A stretch of 64,000 nucleotides of DNA from an uncultured bacterium (GTDB taxonomy: Bacteria; Myxococcota_A; Polyangia; Polyangiales; Houyiibacteriaceae), in NCBI GenBank assembly GCA_938024995.1, contig CALJDU010000019.1:62001-126000 (forward strand), given 5' to 3'. This document shows, piece after piece, positions 40,117-49,031 of the stretch (its first letter is position 1; each line of letters opens with the position of its first letter). A model generated the notes under the pieces. The model did not search any database and was not told the DNA's origin. It worked only from the letters and a program-made list of their open reading frames with translations. Made by a program: the position numbers and the translations under genes.

Positions 40117-41643
40117 GTGCCTCGTTTTGCTGCTATCGATGTGGGCTCGAACGCTGCCCGCATGTTGGTCGTCAACGCCCGTTCGCCAGACGACGTACGC
40201 GAGGTGAAGTCCGCGCGACGCCCGACTCGCTTGGGCCACTCTGTCTTTCAGACCGGGAGGCTCGATCCGGACGCGATCGAGCGAACGATCACGGCCCTGC
40301 GAGAGTTCGCCGGCATCTTGGAAGACCAGGGTGTTCACGAGTACCGCGCGGTCGTCACCGCCGCGGCGCGCTCCGCCAAGAACGGCAAAGAGCTTTTGGA
40401 GCGCGCGTGGGACGAGGCGGGGATTGAGCTCCGCGCGATCGGAGGCGCGGAGGAAGCGCGACTCATGAGCACCGCGATCGAGCGGAAGATCGATCTCGAG
40501 GGGCGCAACCTCCTGATCGATCTGGGAGGCGGGAGCCTTGAGCTCAACGAATCGAACGAGCAGCGTGACGGCTTCACCGAGTCTCTCCAGATCGGGACCG
40601 TGCGGATCTTGGAAGCGTTCTTGACGCCGGAGACCGCGGTCACGGCCAAGCAGGACAGCTTGGTACGCGAGTACGTCGACCGCGTCCTCGCGCCGCATCG
40701 CCGAACGCTACGACGATTGAACTGGGATGAGGTCATCGGAACCGGCGGGAACCTGGTCGCGGCCGCGCGTCTGTGTCCGAGCAAGAAGTCGTCAACACCG
40801 GCCATCAAGATCGAGTCGGCGCGCGAGCTGCTCGCCGAGATGAAGACGATGAGCTCACCGGAGCGCGCGAAGAAGTGGTCGCTGCGGAGCGATCGCGCGG
40901 ACGTGATCGTGCCCGCGCTCTACGTCATCGTGGCGCTCGCCGATCTGGCTCGAGTCGGTCGGATCGTGGTGCCTGGGGTTGGCCTCAAGGACGGGATCGC
41001 GGCGGAGCTCGTCGGGAAGCACTTCCGCGTCTGGGACTACACGCTGGAGCGCGACAAGCTCATCAGCTCCGCGCTTCAGCTTGGCCGGCGCTATCACTTT
41101 GATGAGCGCCACGCGAAGCAGGTGAGCAAGCTCGCGTGCGAGCTCTTCGATGGCACGCGCAAGGTGCACAAGCTCGCGGTCGAGTCGCGTGGCGTGCTCC
41201 AGGTCGCGGCGCTCCTTCACGACGTCGGCGACTTCGTGAACCCCAGTTCTCATCACAAGCACTCGCAGTACATCATCGAGAACAGCGAGATCATCGGCTT
41301 GTCGCGGGACCATCGAAAACTCGTCGCGTTGGTCGCGCGGTACCATCGGCGCGGCGTGCCGAGCTCCGCGCACGCGAGCTACAAGTCGCTCTCCGGAAAA
41401 GACCAACGACGCGTCGCGACGCTCGCTTCGCTTCTGCGCATCGCGGACGCGCTCGATCGCGGTCACCGCGCCAAGATCGAAGGGTTGCGCGTGAAGGTGA
41501 AACAGGACGCGGTGACGCTTCAGCTCGACACCGACAATGACGTCACGCTCGAATCGTGGACGGTGGATCGGAAGGCGATGATGTTCCGCGATCTCTTCGA
41601 CCTGAATGTCCGTCTCAAGCTTCAGAAGCGTGATGAGGATTGA
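40117..41643 (+). CDS. Exopolyphosphatase / pppGpp phosphohydrolase (Ppx/GppA) with HD domain
   Basis: A 508-aa protein. The actin-fold half has FAAIDVGSNAARML, a TAAARSAKNG segment and the second phosphate loop LLIDLGGGSLEL. The C-terminal half is an HD-type helical domain with ALLHDVGDFVNPSSHHKHS and IADALDRGHRAKI. Length is close to E. coli Ppx (513). The substrate (polyphosphate or pppGpp) cannot be decided from sequence. GTG start, six bases after a TATAGT box, with no ribosome site. The DksA-like gene upstream shows another possible link to the stringent response, though they are not in one operon. Confidence 0.93.
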   Translation: MPRFAAIDVGSNAARMLVVNARSPDDVREVKSARRPTRLGHSVFQTGRLDPDAIERTITALREFAGILEDQGVHEYRAVVTAAARSAKNGKELLERAWDEAGIELRAIGGAEEARLMSTAIERKIDLEGRNLLIDLGGGSLELNESNEQRDGFTESLQIGTVRILEAFLTPETAVTAKQDSLVREYVDRVLAPHRRTLRRLNWDEVIGTGGNLVAAARLCPSKKSSTPAIKIESARELLAEMKTMSSPERAKKWSLRSDRADVIVPALYVIVALADLARVGRIVVPGVGLKDGIAAELVGKHFRVWDYTLERDKLISSALQLGRRYHFDERHAKQVSKLACELFDGTRKVHKLAVESRGVLQVAALLHDVGDFVNPSSHHKHSQYIIENSEIIGLSRDHRKLVALVARYHRRGVPSSAHASYKSLSGKDQRRVATLASLLRIADALDRGHRAKIEGLRVKVKQDAVTLQLDTDNDVTLESWTVDRKAMMFRDLFDLNVRLKLQKRDED

Positions 41644-41856
41644 TCGTCTCGCTGAACGCTGAATATCGTTTCCGCACAGGCGCTCAGGCGCGGGTTCCGG
41701 AGCGAAGCGAACTCGCGGCGATGGCGCCGGAGGTGCGGAAACAAAGAATATCGCGTACCGCAACCGGGGTGAGTTGCACTCCAAAAGGGTCAGGTGCGTT
41801 TCATCGAAACCGCCGTTGGGTGTCGTCACCTGGGGACGCGAGTACGCCCTCGGTGT

Positions 41857-41862
41857 TATCGT
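41857..41862 (+). promoter_or_regulatory. -10-like box TATCGT, 6 bases before the PilZ-domain gene
   Basis: TATCGT, CGCCCA, GTG 41869. It decides between the two candidate starts. The 225-base gap 41644-41868 otherwise shows no gene or hairpin I trust. Confidence 0.45.
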
Positions 41863-41868
41863 CGCCCA

Positions 41869-44175
41869 GTGTGGGGAGACACAAGAAAGCTACTTCGTCG
41901 CCTCAGTCGGACGCTCGCTCCGGTCGTCGTCGTCGGCTCCGCCGAACCGCATTTGTTGACGCACGTCACGAACGTTACGCGGCTCGGCGCCGAAACGTTT
42001 GTGCACCTCGGCCCGATCGATACGGAGCGCGTTCAAGAAGGTCGCGCAGTGATCCGCTCGCTCGATGTGAACGAGCCATTTGAGATCGTGGTCGACGGCC
42101 TCCGCATCAACGCGCGAGGCGAAGCGGTCGCCCCGATCTCGGCCGCGCGAACCGAGGTCCTCTCGAGTCGCGTCAAAGCGCGCAAGACGTTGAGCGCGAC
42201 GCGTCCGCTCGCGTTGATGGTCCACGGTGACATCGAGGGAACCGACGCGAATATCTTCCCGATCACGGACATCTCCGATGAGAGCTGTTGCATCGAGACG
42301 ACGTTCGCGATGGCGCCCGGACTGGAGCTCGCGCGTGTTGAGCTGGTGGGCGAGCGCCGGACGCTCCGCCGGGGTCGCGCGACCGTGATCGGGTTCACCT
42401 CCCGTCGTCTCCCGAGCGGCTCGCTCCGCTTTCGGGTACGGCTCCGCCTGCTCAAGGGCGTCGACAAGGATCCGCGCGACTACACACTGCTCGATTCGCG
42501 AGAGCGACTCGACAAGCTCTTCGGGGTCATCACCGCGCTGGAGGTCCCCGTTTCGCTTTGCACAACGAACGGCGGGGAGCGGGACGAGCCGGTAGACATC
42601 GTCGGCCGTGTCACGCGTCAGACGCAGGACACCTTCACGCTGACGCTCGGACAAGACGTCGTGGGGAAGCTCAGAGGGCGAGCGCGCGCGAGCTGTGAAG
42701 TGTTCTCGGTCAGCTACGAGTTCGACGTTCGCGTCATCGACCATCACCGCAGCACGGTCACGTTGACGCTCCCGCTCTTGGTGCGCCGTCGCCGTCGTCG
42801 TCAGCAGCGACGCTTCGACGCGCCAAACGGGTTGAGCGTTTCGTTTACCCACACGGTGACCGGGGAGCGAGTGACGCGGCATGTGCAGGACGTGTCGTAT
42901 ACGGGCCTGTCGTTTCTGACCGATGAGCGCCACGATGTTGTCTGGGAGGACCTCCCGCTCGGCGCCGCCCAGCTGAAGTACAAGGGGCGCGAGATCGACA
43001 TCGGCGACCTTGAGGTGCGCACCGTTCGGGTCGTTCGCGGCAAGCGAACGTGTCACGTGGAGCGAAAAGGGAGCCGCGCGGATGACGCGGCGATCGTGGA
43101 CCTGCTCACGACCATCGCCCACCCCGCGCTGACGACGCTCCCGGACATTCCGTTCGATCGCATCGAGGACACGTTCGAGCGATGCGGTTTGCTTCACGGG
43201 TTCATGAAAACGAACATGAACGCGGCTCGCGCTGAGGTCGAAGAGGGGTTCCGCGTGGCGGCCAGGCCGGACGCCGCCAACCTCGTCCGAACGACGGTTC
43301 ATTGCGACGGTCAGGGGGGGCTCGACGGCACAATTACGGTCATGCGCGCGTGGGAGAACAACTGGCTGACCCAGCACTTCGGGGTCACGGGTCGCGAAGG
43401 GTTCCGCTACGTCGGCGACCTCCAGATGTCCGCGCTTGACTTCATGCTGCCGCACCCGACGACGCGCTTCGTCAGCTTCTTCGTTCATGAGAACAACGAT
43501 CGGATGAACGCGTTCTACAACCGCTTCTTCTCGCTCTCCGGTACCGAGGAGGCGATGGAGCGGAGCGGCGTTCGGCTCTTCCGTCTCCCTGGCGCGGCCG
43601 CCGAGAAGCTCGCGCGTCCAGAGCTCGCGCGGGAGACGCGGACCAGCGAGAGCCAACGTCTGGTGATCGAACGCGGCGCGGAGATCGCCTACGGGCCCGC
43701 CATGGCGGCGTCCGTGTCGTTGACCGCGGACCGGCTCAAGATGCGCTCTTTGAGCCGCGAGTTCCGCCGCGCGGGGCTGGTGAGAGACCGACACGTGCGC
43801 GTCGTCAACCGGAGCGGCAGAGCGTCGTATTGCGTCGTGACCGAGAACGCGACCCCAGGCTTGAACCTCACGTGGATGCTAAACGCGTCGTGGCTTGTCC
43901 CCGTGCACGGCCAACCCGAAGACGACGCGCTGGTCGAAGCGGCGAGCATTGTCGCGACGCGCCCGAGCCCGACCACGACCGGCGACCGCTTTCTGATGAC
44001 GCCGCTCTCCTTCCCCATCGAGCGGCTCACGGCGCTTGGGTTTGAGCACACCTTGAACGCGAACTACTACGTCATGAACCGCGTGGGGCTCCACCGCTAC
44101 TACCACTACATCGTCGATCGCTACGGGCTCCGCGCCGTGTCTGAGAAGCGCCGGCCGATGGAGCGCTCGGCGTGA
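41869..44175 (+). CDS. Double PilZ-like protein with large uncharacterised C-terminal domain
   Basis: A 768-aa cytoplasmic protein. Residues about 105-210 look like a degenerate PilZ domain (TRPLALMV, FPITDISDESCCIE). A second at about 310-420 has both c-di-GMP-binding elements, an Arg-rich start RRRRRQQRRF and DVSYTGLSF. The C-terminal 340 residues (HFGVTGREGFRYVGDLQM, FVHENNDRMNAFYNRFF, GFEHTLNANYYVMNR) form one or two domains I do not recognise; parts are reminiscent of acetyltransferase-like folds but without a clear motif. GTG 41869 is preferred over GTG 41794, which has AAAAGGG four bases before it. The methyltransferase gene overlaps its stop. Confidence 0.8.
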   Translation: MWGDTRKLLRRLSRTLAPVVVVGSAEPHLLTHVTNVTRLGAETFVHLGPIDTERVQEGRAVIRSLDVNEPFEIVVDGLRINARGEAVAPISAARTEVLSSRVKARKTLSATRPLALMVHGDIEGTDANIFPITDISDESCCIETTFAMAPGLELARVELVGERRTLRRGRATVIGFTSRRLPSGSLRFRVRLRLLKGVDKDPRDYTLLDSRERLDKLFGVITALEVPVSLCTTNGGERDEPVDIVGRVTRQTQDTFTLTLGQDVVGKLRGRARASCEVFSVSYEFDVRVIDHHRSTVTLTLPLLVRRRRRRQQRRFDAPNGLSVSFTHTVTGERVTRHVQDVSYTGLSFLTDERHDVVWEDLPLGAAQLKYKGREIDIGDLEVRTVRVVRGKRTCHVERKGSRADDAAIVDLLTTIAHPALTTLPDIPFDRIEDTFERCGLLHGFMKTNMNAARAEVEEGFRVAARPDAANLVRTTVHCDGQGGLDGTITVMRAWENNWLTQHFGVTGREGFRYVGDLQMSALDFMLPHPTTRFVSFFVHENNDRMNAFYNRFFSLSGTEEAMERSGVRLFRLPGAAAEKLARPELARETRTSESQRLVIERGAEIAYGPAMAASVSLTADRLKMRSLSREFRRAGLVRDRHVRVVNRSGRASYCVVTENATPGLNLTWMLNASWLVPVHGQPEDDALVEAASIVATRPSPTTTGDRFLMTPLSFPIERLTALGFEHTLNANYYVMNRVGLHRYYHYIVDRYGLRAVSEKRRPMERSA

Positions 44176-44975
44176 GCGGGGAACCCAACGCGGCCTACGC
44201 GGTCGACCAGTTTCGCGACGAGCAAGCGGAGGTTGAGCGCCTCAAGAAGCAGGCGATCTTCCTCGCCACGCAAGAGGACGCGGCGCTTCGCGAGGTCGGC
44301 CTGCTCGATGACGGCGCGTTGCTGGATATCGGTTGTGGCCCGGGCTTCGTCGCGGGTCGGCTCGTGGCGAGTCGTCCCGGGCTGACGGTCACCGGCGTCG
44401 ATCGTGACGCTACGCTCATCGCGCGCGCGACCGAAGCGGTGCCCGGCGCGCGCTTCGTTCAGGGCGTCGCGCATGAGCTCCCGTTCGCTGACGACCAGTT
44501 CGACGGCGCGATGTCGCGGCTGGTCTTTCGTCATCTCCCAAACGTCACCGCTTCGTTGCGGGAAGCGCGGCGGGTGGTTCGTCCGGGAGGGCGGCTCGTT
44601 TTGGTCGACACGGACGACGACGCGCTCCTTCTTCATCCGTCGCCCGCAGGCTTTCGAGAAGTGCTCGCCGCGCGTCAGGAGACCGCCCAGCGACGCGGCG
44701 CGAATCCGTTCATCGGGCGCGAGCTCACGACTCATCTCCGCACCGCGGGCTTCGAGGACATCCGGCTCAGCTTGATCAACATCAGCACGGTGATGATCGG
44801 CGCGCCGGCCTTCGCGAAGATCGTGCTCGCGCCGATCGCGGACGGAGTCGACGAAGACCTCGCGACCCCTGAGACGGTCAAGGCAGCCGCGGGGGCGCTT
44901 GGCGCGTGGTCTCGCGAGCCGGTGTTTGGGCTCACGACCGCGTTTGTCGCGTCGGGCGTTTCTCCAAAGGTGTAG
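44172..44975 (+). CDS. SAM-dependent methyltransferase, class I
   Basis: A 267-aa protein. Motif I LLDIGCGPGFVAGRL, acidic motif II end VTGVDRD, a post-I ELPFADDQFDGAMS, and REARRVVRPGGRLVLVD typical of the UbiE/Methyltransf_11 group. GTG start overlapping the PilZ-protein stop (GTGA), so the two are co-translated; the pair is the best hint to either function. The C-terminal 90 residues (FIGRELTTHLRTAGF, SLINISTVMIGAPAF) cap a hydrophobic substrate pocket in related enzymes. Substrate unknown. Confidence 0.9.
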   Translation: MSGEPNAAYAVDQFRDEQAEVERLKKQAIFLATQEDAALREVGLLDDGALLDIGCGPGFVAGRLVASRPGLTVTGVDRDATLIARATEAVPGARFVQGVAHELPFADDQFDGAMSRLVFRHLPNVTASLREARRVVRPGGRLVLVDTDDDALLLHPSPAGFREVLAARQETAQRRGANPFIGRELTTHLRTAGFEDIRLSLINISTVMIGAPAFAKIVLAPIADGVDEDLATPETVKAAAGALGAWSREPVFGLTTAFVASGVSPKV

Positions 44976-45026
44976 CCGACGAAGACCAAGGCTCCGGATC
45001 CGTTGGTATCCGGCGGAGCGCTCTTC

Positions 45027-45032
45027 TATGGT
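45027..45032 (+). promoter_or_regulatory. -10-like box TATGGT, 7 bases before ATG 45040
   Basis: TATGGT, GCGGTCG, ATG 45040. The alternative ATG 45028 overlaps this box and has GGAG ten bases upstream instead. Confidence 0.4.
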
Positions 45033-45039
45033 GCGGTCG

Positions 45040-47808
45040 ATGGACGCGCTCCGCGATGAGGTCCACGCGCTCTTCTTGCGCCCTTTTGTTCACGAGGCTG
45101 ATGAGGCGCTCGGGGCGGCCCGCGTGGACGCTCTGCTCTCGTCGCTCGACGCCCCACCGGAGACGCTCCGCGAAGACGACAACGCGTGGGTCTCGCTCCG
45201 GTTCTGTGAGCGCTTCTTTGAGCAGCTCGATAGGCAGCTCGGCGATCCCATGCTCTTTCAGCGCTGCGGACGAATCAGCATGTCCCGCCGATACCTCGGT
45301 TTCGCGCGGGCGATCCTCCGCGCCTCGAACAGCCCGCGCTTCGCGTACCGATCTGTCGTCAAGTACGCAGCGCTCGTTAACAAGGTCGGCGAGGTGTCGC
45401 TTCGTGATCTCCAAAGAGATAGCGCGACGCTCGTCTACAAGTCGATCGCGGGCGCCCCGCGAGAGTCCAGTGACTACGTCTGCCGTGCGCGCGCCGCTCA
45501 GTACGCAGCCGTCGCCGGCGTCTTCGACATCGCTCCCGCCGAGGTGACCCACGAAGAGTGCATGCATCGCGGCGCTAACGCCTGCGTGTACGAGCTGCGC
45601 TGGACCTCTCGTTCGGATCGCTGGCTGAGGTGGGTCCTCGCGGCGGTCTTTGGTGGGGCAGCGGCCGCCGGTCTCGTGTTCCTGAGCGCACCGATCGTCG
45701 CGATCGCAGCGTTCACCGTCTTCGGCATCATCGGCGGCTTCGGTGTCGGACGCGCGTGGGAGCTGCGAAAGCTATTGGACGTGCGGGTCAACGAGCTCTC
45801 TGACATCACGGACGCGCTCGATCGCAGCGCGGCCGAGCACGTCGATCGCTTTCGCGAGCTGACCGAGGCGAAGCGCGAGGTCGAGGCCAAGGTGGAGCAG
45901 CGAACCGAAGAGCTGTCTCGAACCAGCGCGCAGCTGGAGCGGACCGTCGATGAAGTGCGCGCGCTCGAGCAGTCGAAGAGCGAGTTCTTTACGAACGTGA
46001 GTCACGAGCTGCGGACGCCGCTGACGCTCTTGCTCACGCCTCTTCAGGACCTCGCGCGTGGCCAAGAACCACCCGGCGGCGCGAAGAACGCGCTCATCAC
46101 GATGGAGCGAAACGCGCAGCGCCTCCTCACCTTGATGAACCAGATGCTCGACCTCGCCAAAGCAGAGGCGGGGGCTGCGCGACTCGAGCTGGTCGCGGTG
46201 TCGCCGCGCGCGCTTCTCGACGAGGTGATGGTCCCGTTCAGCACCGAGGTTGAGCGCGCCGAGATCACGCTCTCGACGGAGTGCGGCGTCGAGCGCTCCA
46301 TCGGGATCGACGCGAGCTGGATCGAGACCGCGCTCACGAACCTCGTGAGTAACGCCATCAAGTTTACCGGCAAGGGCGGTCACGTCGTCCTCGGCCTCGT
46401 CGAGGAGGACGAGTCGCTCGTCTTCACCGTCCGTGATGACGGCGAAGGGATGTCACAGGCGGAGGCCGACAACGTGTTCGAGCGCTTCGCGCAGACCAGC
46501 GGGACGCAAGCGGGCACCGGGGTCGGGCTCGCCTTGGTTCGGGAGGCGGCGCGGCTTCACGGCGGGACCGTTTCTGTAGAAAGCGCGCGCGGCGTTGGCA
46601 CGACCTTCGAGCTTCGGGTGCCGCTGCTGGATCTCGGAGAGGCGGATACGTCGCCGGCCGAGAGCCGCAGCCACCTTGTCCCCGTGTCGACCGGGTCGCC
46701 CTACGACGTGTTCGCGGGAGCGGAGTCGCGGTCCGAACCGCGTGAGGACGCGCCGCTCGTGTTGGTGGTCGAGGACAACGACGATCTGCGCGAGCTGGTG
46801 CACAACGTACTGCGCGATGTCTATCGAGTGCTCTTGGCGCGAGATGGGGCGGAGGCGCTGGCGTTGGCGCGGGAGCGTCAGCCGGACGTGATCGTCTCGG
46901 ATGTTTCAATGCCGCGCATGACCGGGCTTGAGCTCTGCCGCGCGGTGCGCGAAGACGAGCGGCTGCGCGACCGCGCCTTCCTTCTGCTGACGTCGCGGGG
47001 GAAACTGAGCGAGACCCTCGAGGGATACGAGGCGGGAGCCGACGACTATGTGACGAAGCCGTTCCATGGTCGCGAGCTCCTCGCGCGGATCGATGTGCAG
47101 CTACGGCTGCGGGAGACGCTGCGTCGGATCGCGCATCAAGAACGGCTCGCGACCCTCGGTGTTCTCGCGACGTCGGTCGCGCACCAGATCCGGAACCCGC
47201 TTACCTCTTTGATGAGCGGCTTGCCCGCGGTCCAAGGACGACTCGCGCCCGCGATGGACGCGCCGACCAAAGAGATGTTCTCCGTGATGTACGACTGCGC
47301 GGAGCGGATCGAGGAGATGACCCACGACCTGATGGATCTCGCGCGGGTCGATCGGGAGGACGACGGGAAGTTCGAGCCGGGTCGCGGTGTGCGCGCGTCG
47401 CTTCGATTGTTGTCCACGCGGTTTCCCGGGAGCGTCCACGTGGAACATGAGATCGACCTGAACGCGACGTGTCATGGACGCGCAGGAGATCTCAACCACG
47501 TCTTTCTGAACGTCATCGATAACGCTGCGCGGAGCGTCGGGAACGCAGGGTCAATATCGATCAAGGCGAGCACGTCTGAAGGTGACTACATCGTCACGGT
47601 TGAGGACTCGGGTCCGGGCGTCCCACAAGGACTGCGAGATCGTATTTTTGAGCCGTTCGTGACGACACGTGGTCGTGGAGAAGGAACCGGCCTTGGTCTC
47701 GCGATCGCGAAGAACATCGTCGACCAGCACCGAGGGCGGATTGAAGTCGCCACCTCGGAGCGGTTAGGTGGCGCACTGTTCAGGATACGGATTCCGTTAG
47801 CTACATGA
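45040..47808 (+). CDS. Hybrid sensor: V4R-like domain, two membrane helices, histidine kinase, receiver, second kinase
   Basis: A 922-aa protein. The N-terminal region (1-190) resembles the V4R/haem-NO-associated sensor fold, ending with the Cys-containing ECMHRGANACVYELRW. Two hydrophobic helices (about 198-238) and a coiled coil follow. Kinase 1 has His322 in SHELRTPLTL with NLVSNAIKF and a GTGVGLALV box. A receiver follows with Asp621 in VSDVSMPRMTG and the Lys in YVTKPFHG. Kinase 2 has His715 in AHQIRNPLTSL with its own ATPase domain (VFLNVIDNAARS, GTGLGLAIA). Two complete kinase cores around one receiver is uncommon. ATG 45040 chosen; ATG 45028 adds four residues. Confidence 0.92.
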   Translation: MDALRDEVHALFLRPFVHEADEALGAARVDALLSSLDAPPETLREDDNAWVSLRFCERFFEQLDRQLGDPMLFQRCGRISMSRRYLGFARAILRASNSPRFAYRSVVKYAALVNKVGEVSLRDLQRDSATLVYKSIAGAPRESSDYVCRARAAQYAAVAGVFDIAPAEVTHEECMHRGANACVYELRWTSRSDRWLRWVLAAVFGGAAAAGLVFLSAPIVAIAAFTVFGIIGGFGVGRAWELRKLLDVRVNELSDITDALDRSAAEHVDRFRELTEAKREVEAKVEQRTEELSRTSAQLERTVDEVRALEQSKSEFFTNVSHELRTPLTLLLTPLQDLARGQEPPGGAKNALITMERNAQRLLTLMNQMLDLAKAEAGAARLELVAVSPRALLDEVMVPFSTEVERAEITLSTECGVERSIGIDASWIETALTNLVSNAIKFTGKGGHVVLGLVEEDESLVFTVRDDGEGMSQAEADNVFERFAQTSGTQAGTGVGLALVREAARLHGGTVSVESARGVGTTFELRVPLLDLGEADTSPAESRSHLVPVSTGSPYDVFAGAESRSEPREDAPLVLVVEDNDDLRELVHNVLRDVYRVLLARDGAEALALARERQPDVIVSDVSMPRMTGLELCRAVREDERLRDRAFLLLTSRGKLSETLEGYEAGADDYVTKPFHGRELLARIDVQLRLRETLRRIAHQERLATLGVLATSVAHQIRNPLTSLMSGLPAVQGRLAPAMDAPTKEMFSVMYDCAERIEEMTHDLMDLARVDREDDGKFEPGRGVRASLRLLSTRFPGSVHVEHEIDLNATCHGRAGDLNHVFLNVIDNAARSVGNAGSISIKASTSEGDYIVTVEDSGPGVPQGLRDRIFEPFVTTRGRGEGTGLGLAIAKNIVDQHRGRIEVATSERLGGALFRIRIPLAT

Positions 47809-47814
47809 TACTCT
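47809..47814 (+). promoter_or_regulatory. -10-like box TACTCT, 6 bases before GTG 47821
   Basis: TACTCT begins one base after the preceding stop codon, then CTGAGG and GTG. GAGG is too close to act as an ordinary ribosome site. Confidence 0.35.
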
Positions 47815-47820
47815 CTGAGG

Positions 47821-48957
47821 GTGACGGTCGAATACCGCTCCTTCCCCGTCCTCTACGTTGATGACGAGCGCCCCAACCTGATCGCGCTTCAGTACGCGTT
47901 CGGCGAGATGTTTGACATCTCGATCGCGAGCAGCGGAGAGGAAGCGCTAGAGATGTTGAAGGAGCGCGACTTCGCGGTCCTGCTCACCGATCAACGCATG
48001 CCGGGAATGACCGGCGCGGAGCTCTGCGAGAAAGTTCGCTACGTCTCTCCAGAGACCGTTCGGATCATCATCACGGCGTACGCGGACATCCACTCGGCGA
48101 TTGATGCCGTGAACCGCGGCCAGGTCATGCACTACCTCGCCAAGCCGTTTAAGAACGAAGAGCTGGAAGATGTTCTACGCGCGGCGATCGACTACGTGCA
48201 CGCGCAGGTCACGATACGGGACCTCAAGCTCCGGATTCTACGCGGTGGCTCATCCACCACAGCGCGCGCGGTGCAATCGCAGATCAGTCACGAGATGCGG
48301 AACTACCTCACCGCGGTCGGAAACCTGATCGAGTACATGGGCGACGTGATCTCGTCCGCGCAAAAGCACATCAAGACCGACCCGCTCCACGTTAGCGACC
48401 TCTTGGTCGAGCTCGCGGACAGCCACGCAGACGCGAAGGTCGCGGTGTCGACGCTCTTCTCCCTCGCGGAACGTTTGCGCGGCGACGAGGCGACCAGCGC
48501 ACCTCCTCCTGCTCCATGCGACCTCTCCCGCTTCGTTGACACGTCTGTTCGGCTCGCCCGGAGTCAGCTCGTCCCGGGCGTGCAGATCAAAGTGGTGCTC
48601 GAGGGGTCTCCGCTCGTGACCGTCGATCCCGCGGCGCTCGGTCAGATCCTGATGAACTTGATCCTGAACGCCGGCCAAGCGGTCACCGACCGTGGTGACG
48701 AAGGCCGCGTCACGATACGGGTGACCTCGATCGGCGAAAAGGCGGCGATTCGCGTGAGCGACAATGGGCTCGGGATGACTGACGAAGTGAAAGAGCGGAT
48801 CTTTGATCCTTACTTCACAACGCGTCCGGGCGGTCGCGGTCACGGTTTGGCGGTCACCAAGCAGCTCGTGGATACATATGGCGGCCGGATCGAGGTGGAG
48901 AGCGAAGCTGGCGCGGGGACGTCATTGACGGTCCTCTTCCCGCTGACGCGGCTCTGA
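47821..48957 (+). CDS. Receiver-histidine kinase protein
   Basis: A 378-aa soluble protein. Receiver domain first (VDDERP, phosphoacceptor Asp57 in LLTDQRMPGMTG, Lys in LAKPFKN at about 108), then a dimerisation region with His157 in ISHEMRNYLT and an HATPase domain (LMNLILNAGQAV, DNGLGM, GRGHGLAVTKQL). Receiver-first hybrids receive phosphate from another kinase or sense through the receiver. It starts 12 bases after the large hybrid kinase gene, so the two probably form a phosphorelay. No DNA-binding output is encoded beside them. Confidence 0.92.
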   Translation: MTVEYRSFPVLYVDDERPNLIALQYAFGEMFDISIASSGEEALEMLKERDFAVLLTDQRMPGMTGAELCEKVRYVSPETVRIIITAYADIHSAIDAVNRGQVMHYLAKPFKNEELEDVLRAAIDYVHAQVTIRDLKLRILRGGSSTTARAVQSQISHEMRNYLTAVGNLIEYMGDVISSAQKHIKTDPLHVSDLLVELADSHADAKVAVSTLFSLAERLRGDEATSAPPPAPCDLSRFVDTSVRLARSQLVPGVQIKVVLEGSPLVTVDPAALGQILMNLILNAGQAVTDRGDEGRVTIRVTSIGEKAAIRVSDNGLGMTDEVKERIFDPYFTTRPGGRGHGLAVTKQLVDTYGGRIEVESEAGAGTSLTVLFPLTRL

Positions 48958-49031
48958 TTAAACTGGCCGGTTGGCCGCTCGTTCGCCGGGAGGGTGCTTG
49001 CGCGGGACCGCGGGTGCGCTAGAGGGTCTCG

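Noticed and set aside
48968..48990. GG-N10-GC match (TGGCCG-N5-TCGCC) upstream of the radical SAM gene
   Set aside because: Only the core dinucleotides match, no inverted repeat lies upstream, and a start-proximal element fits better.
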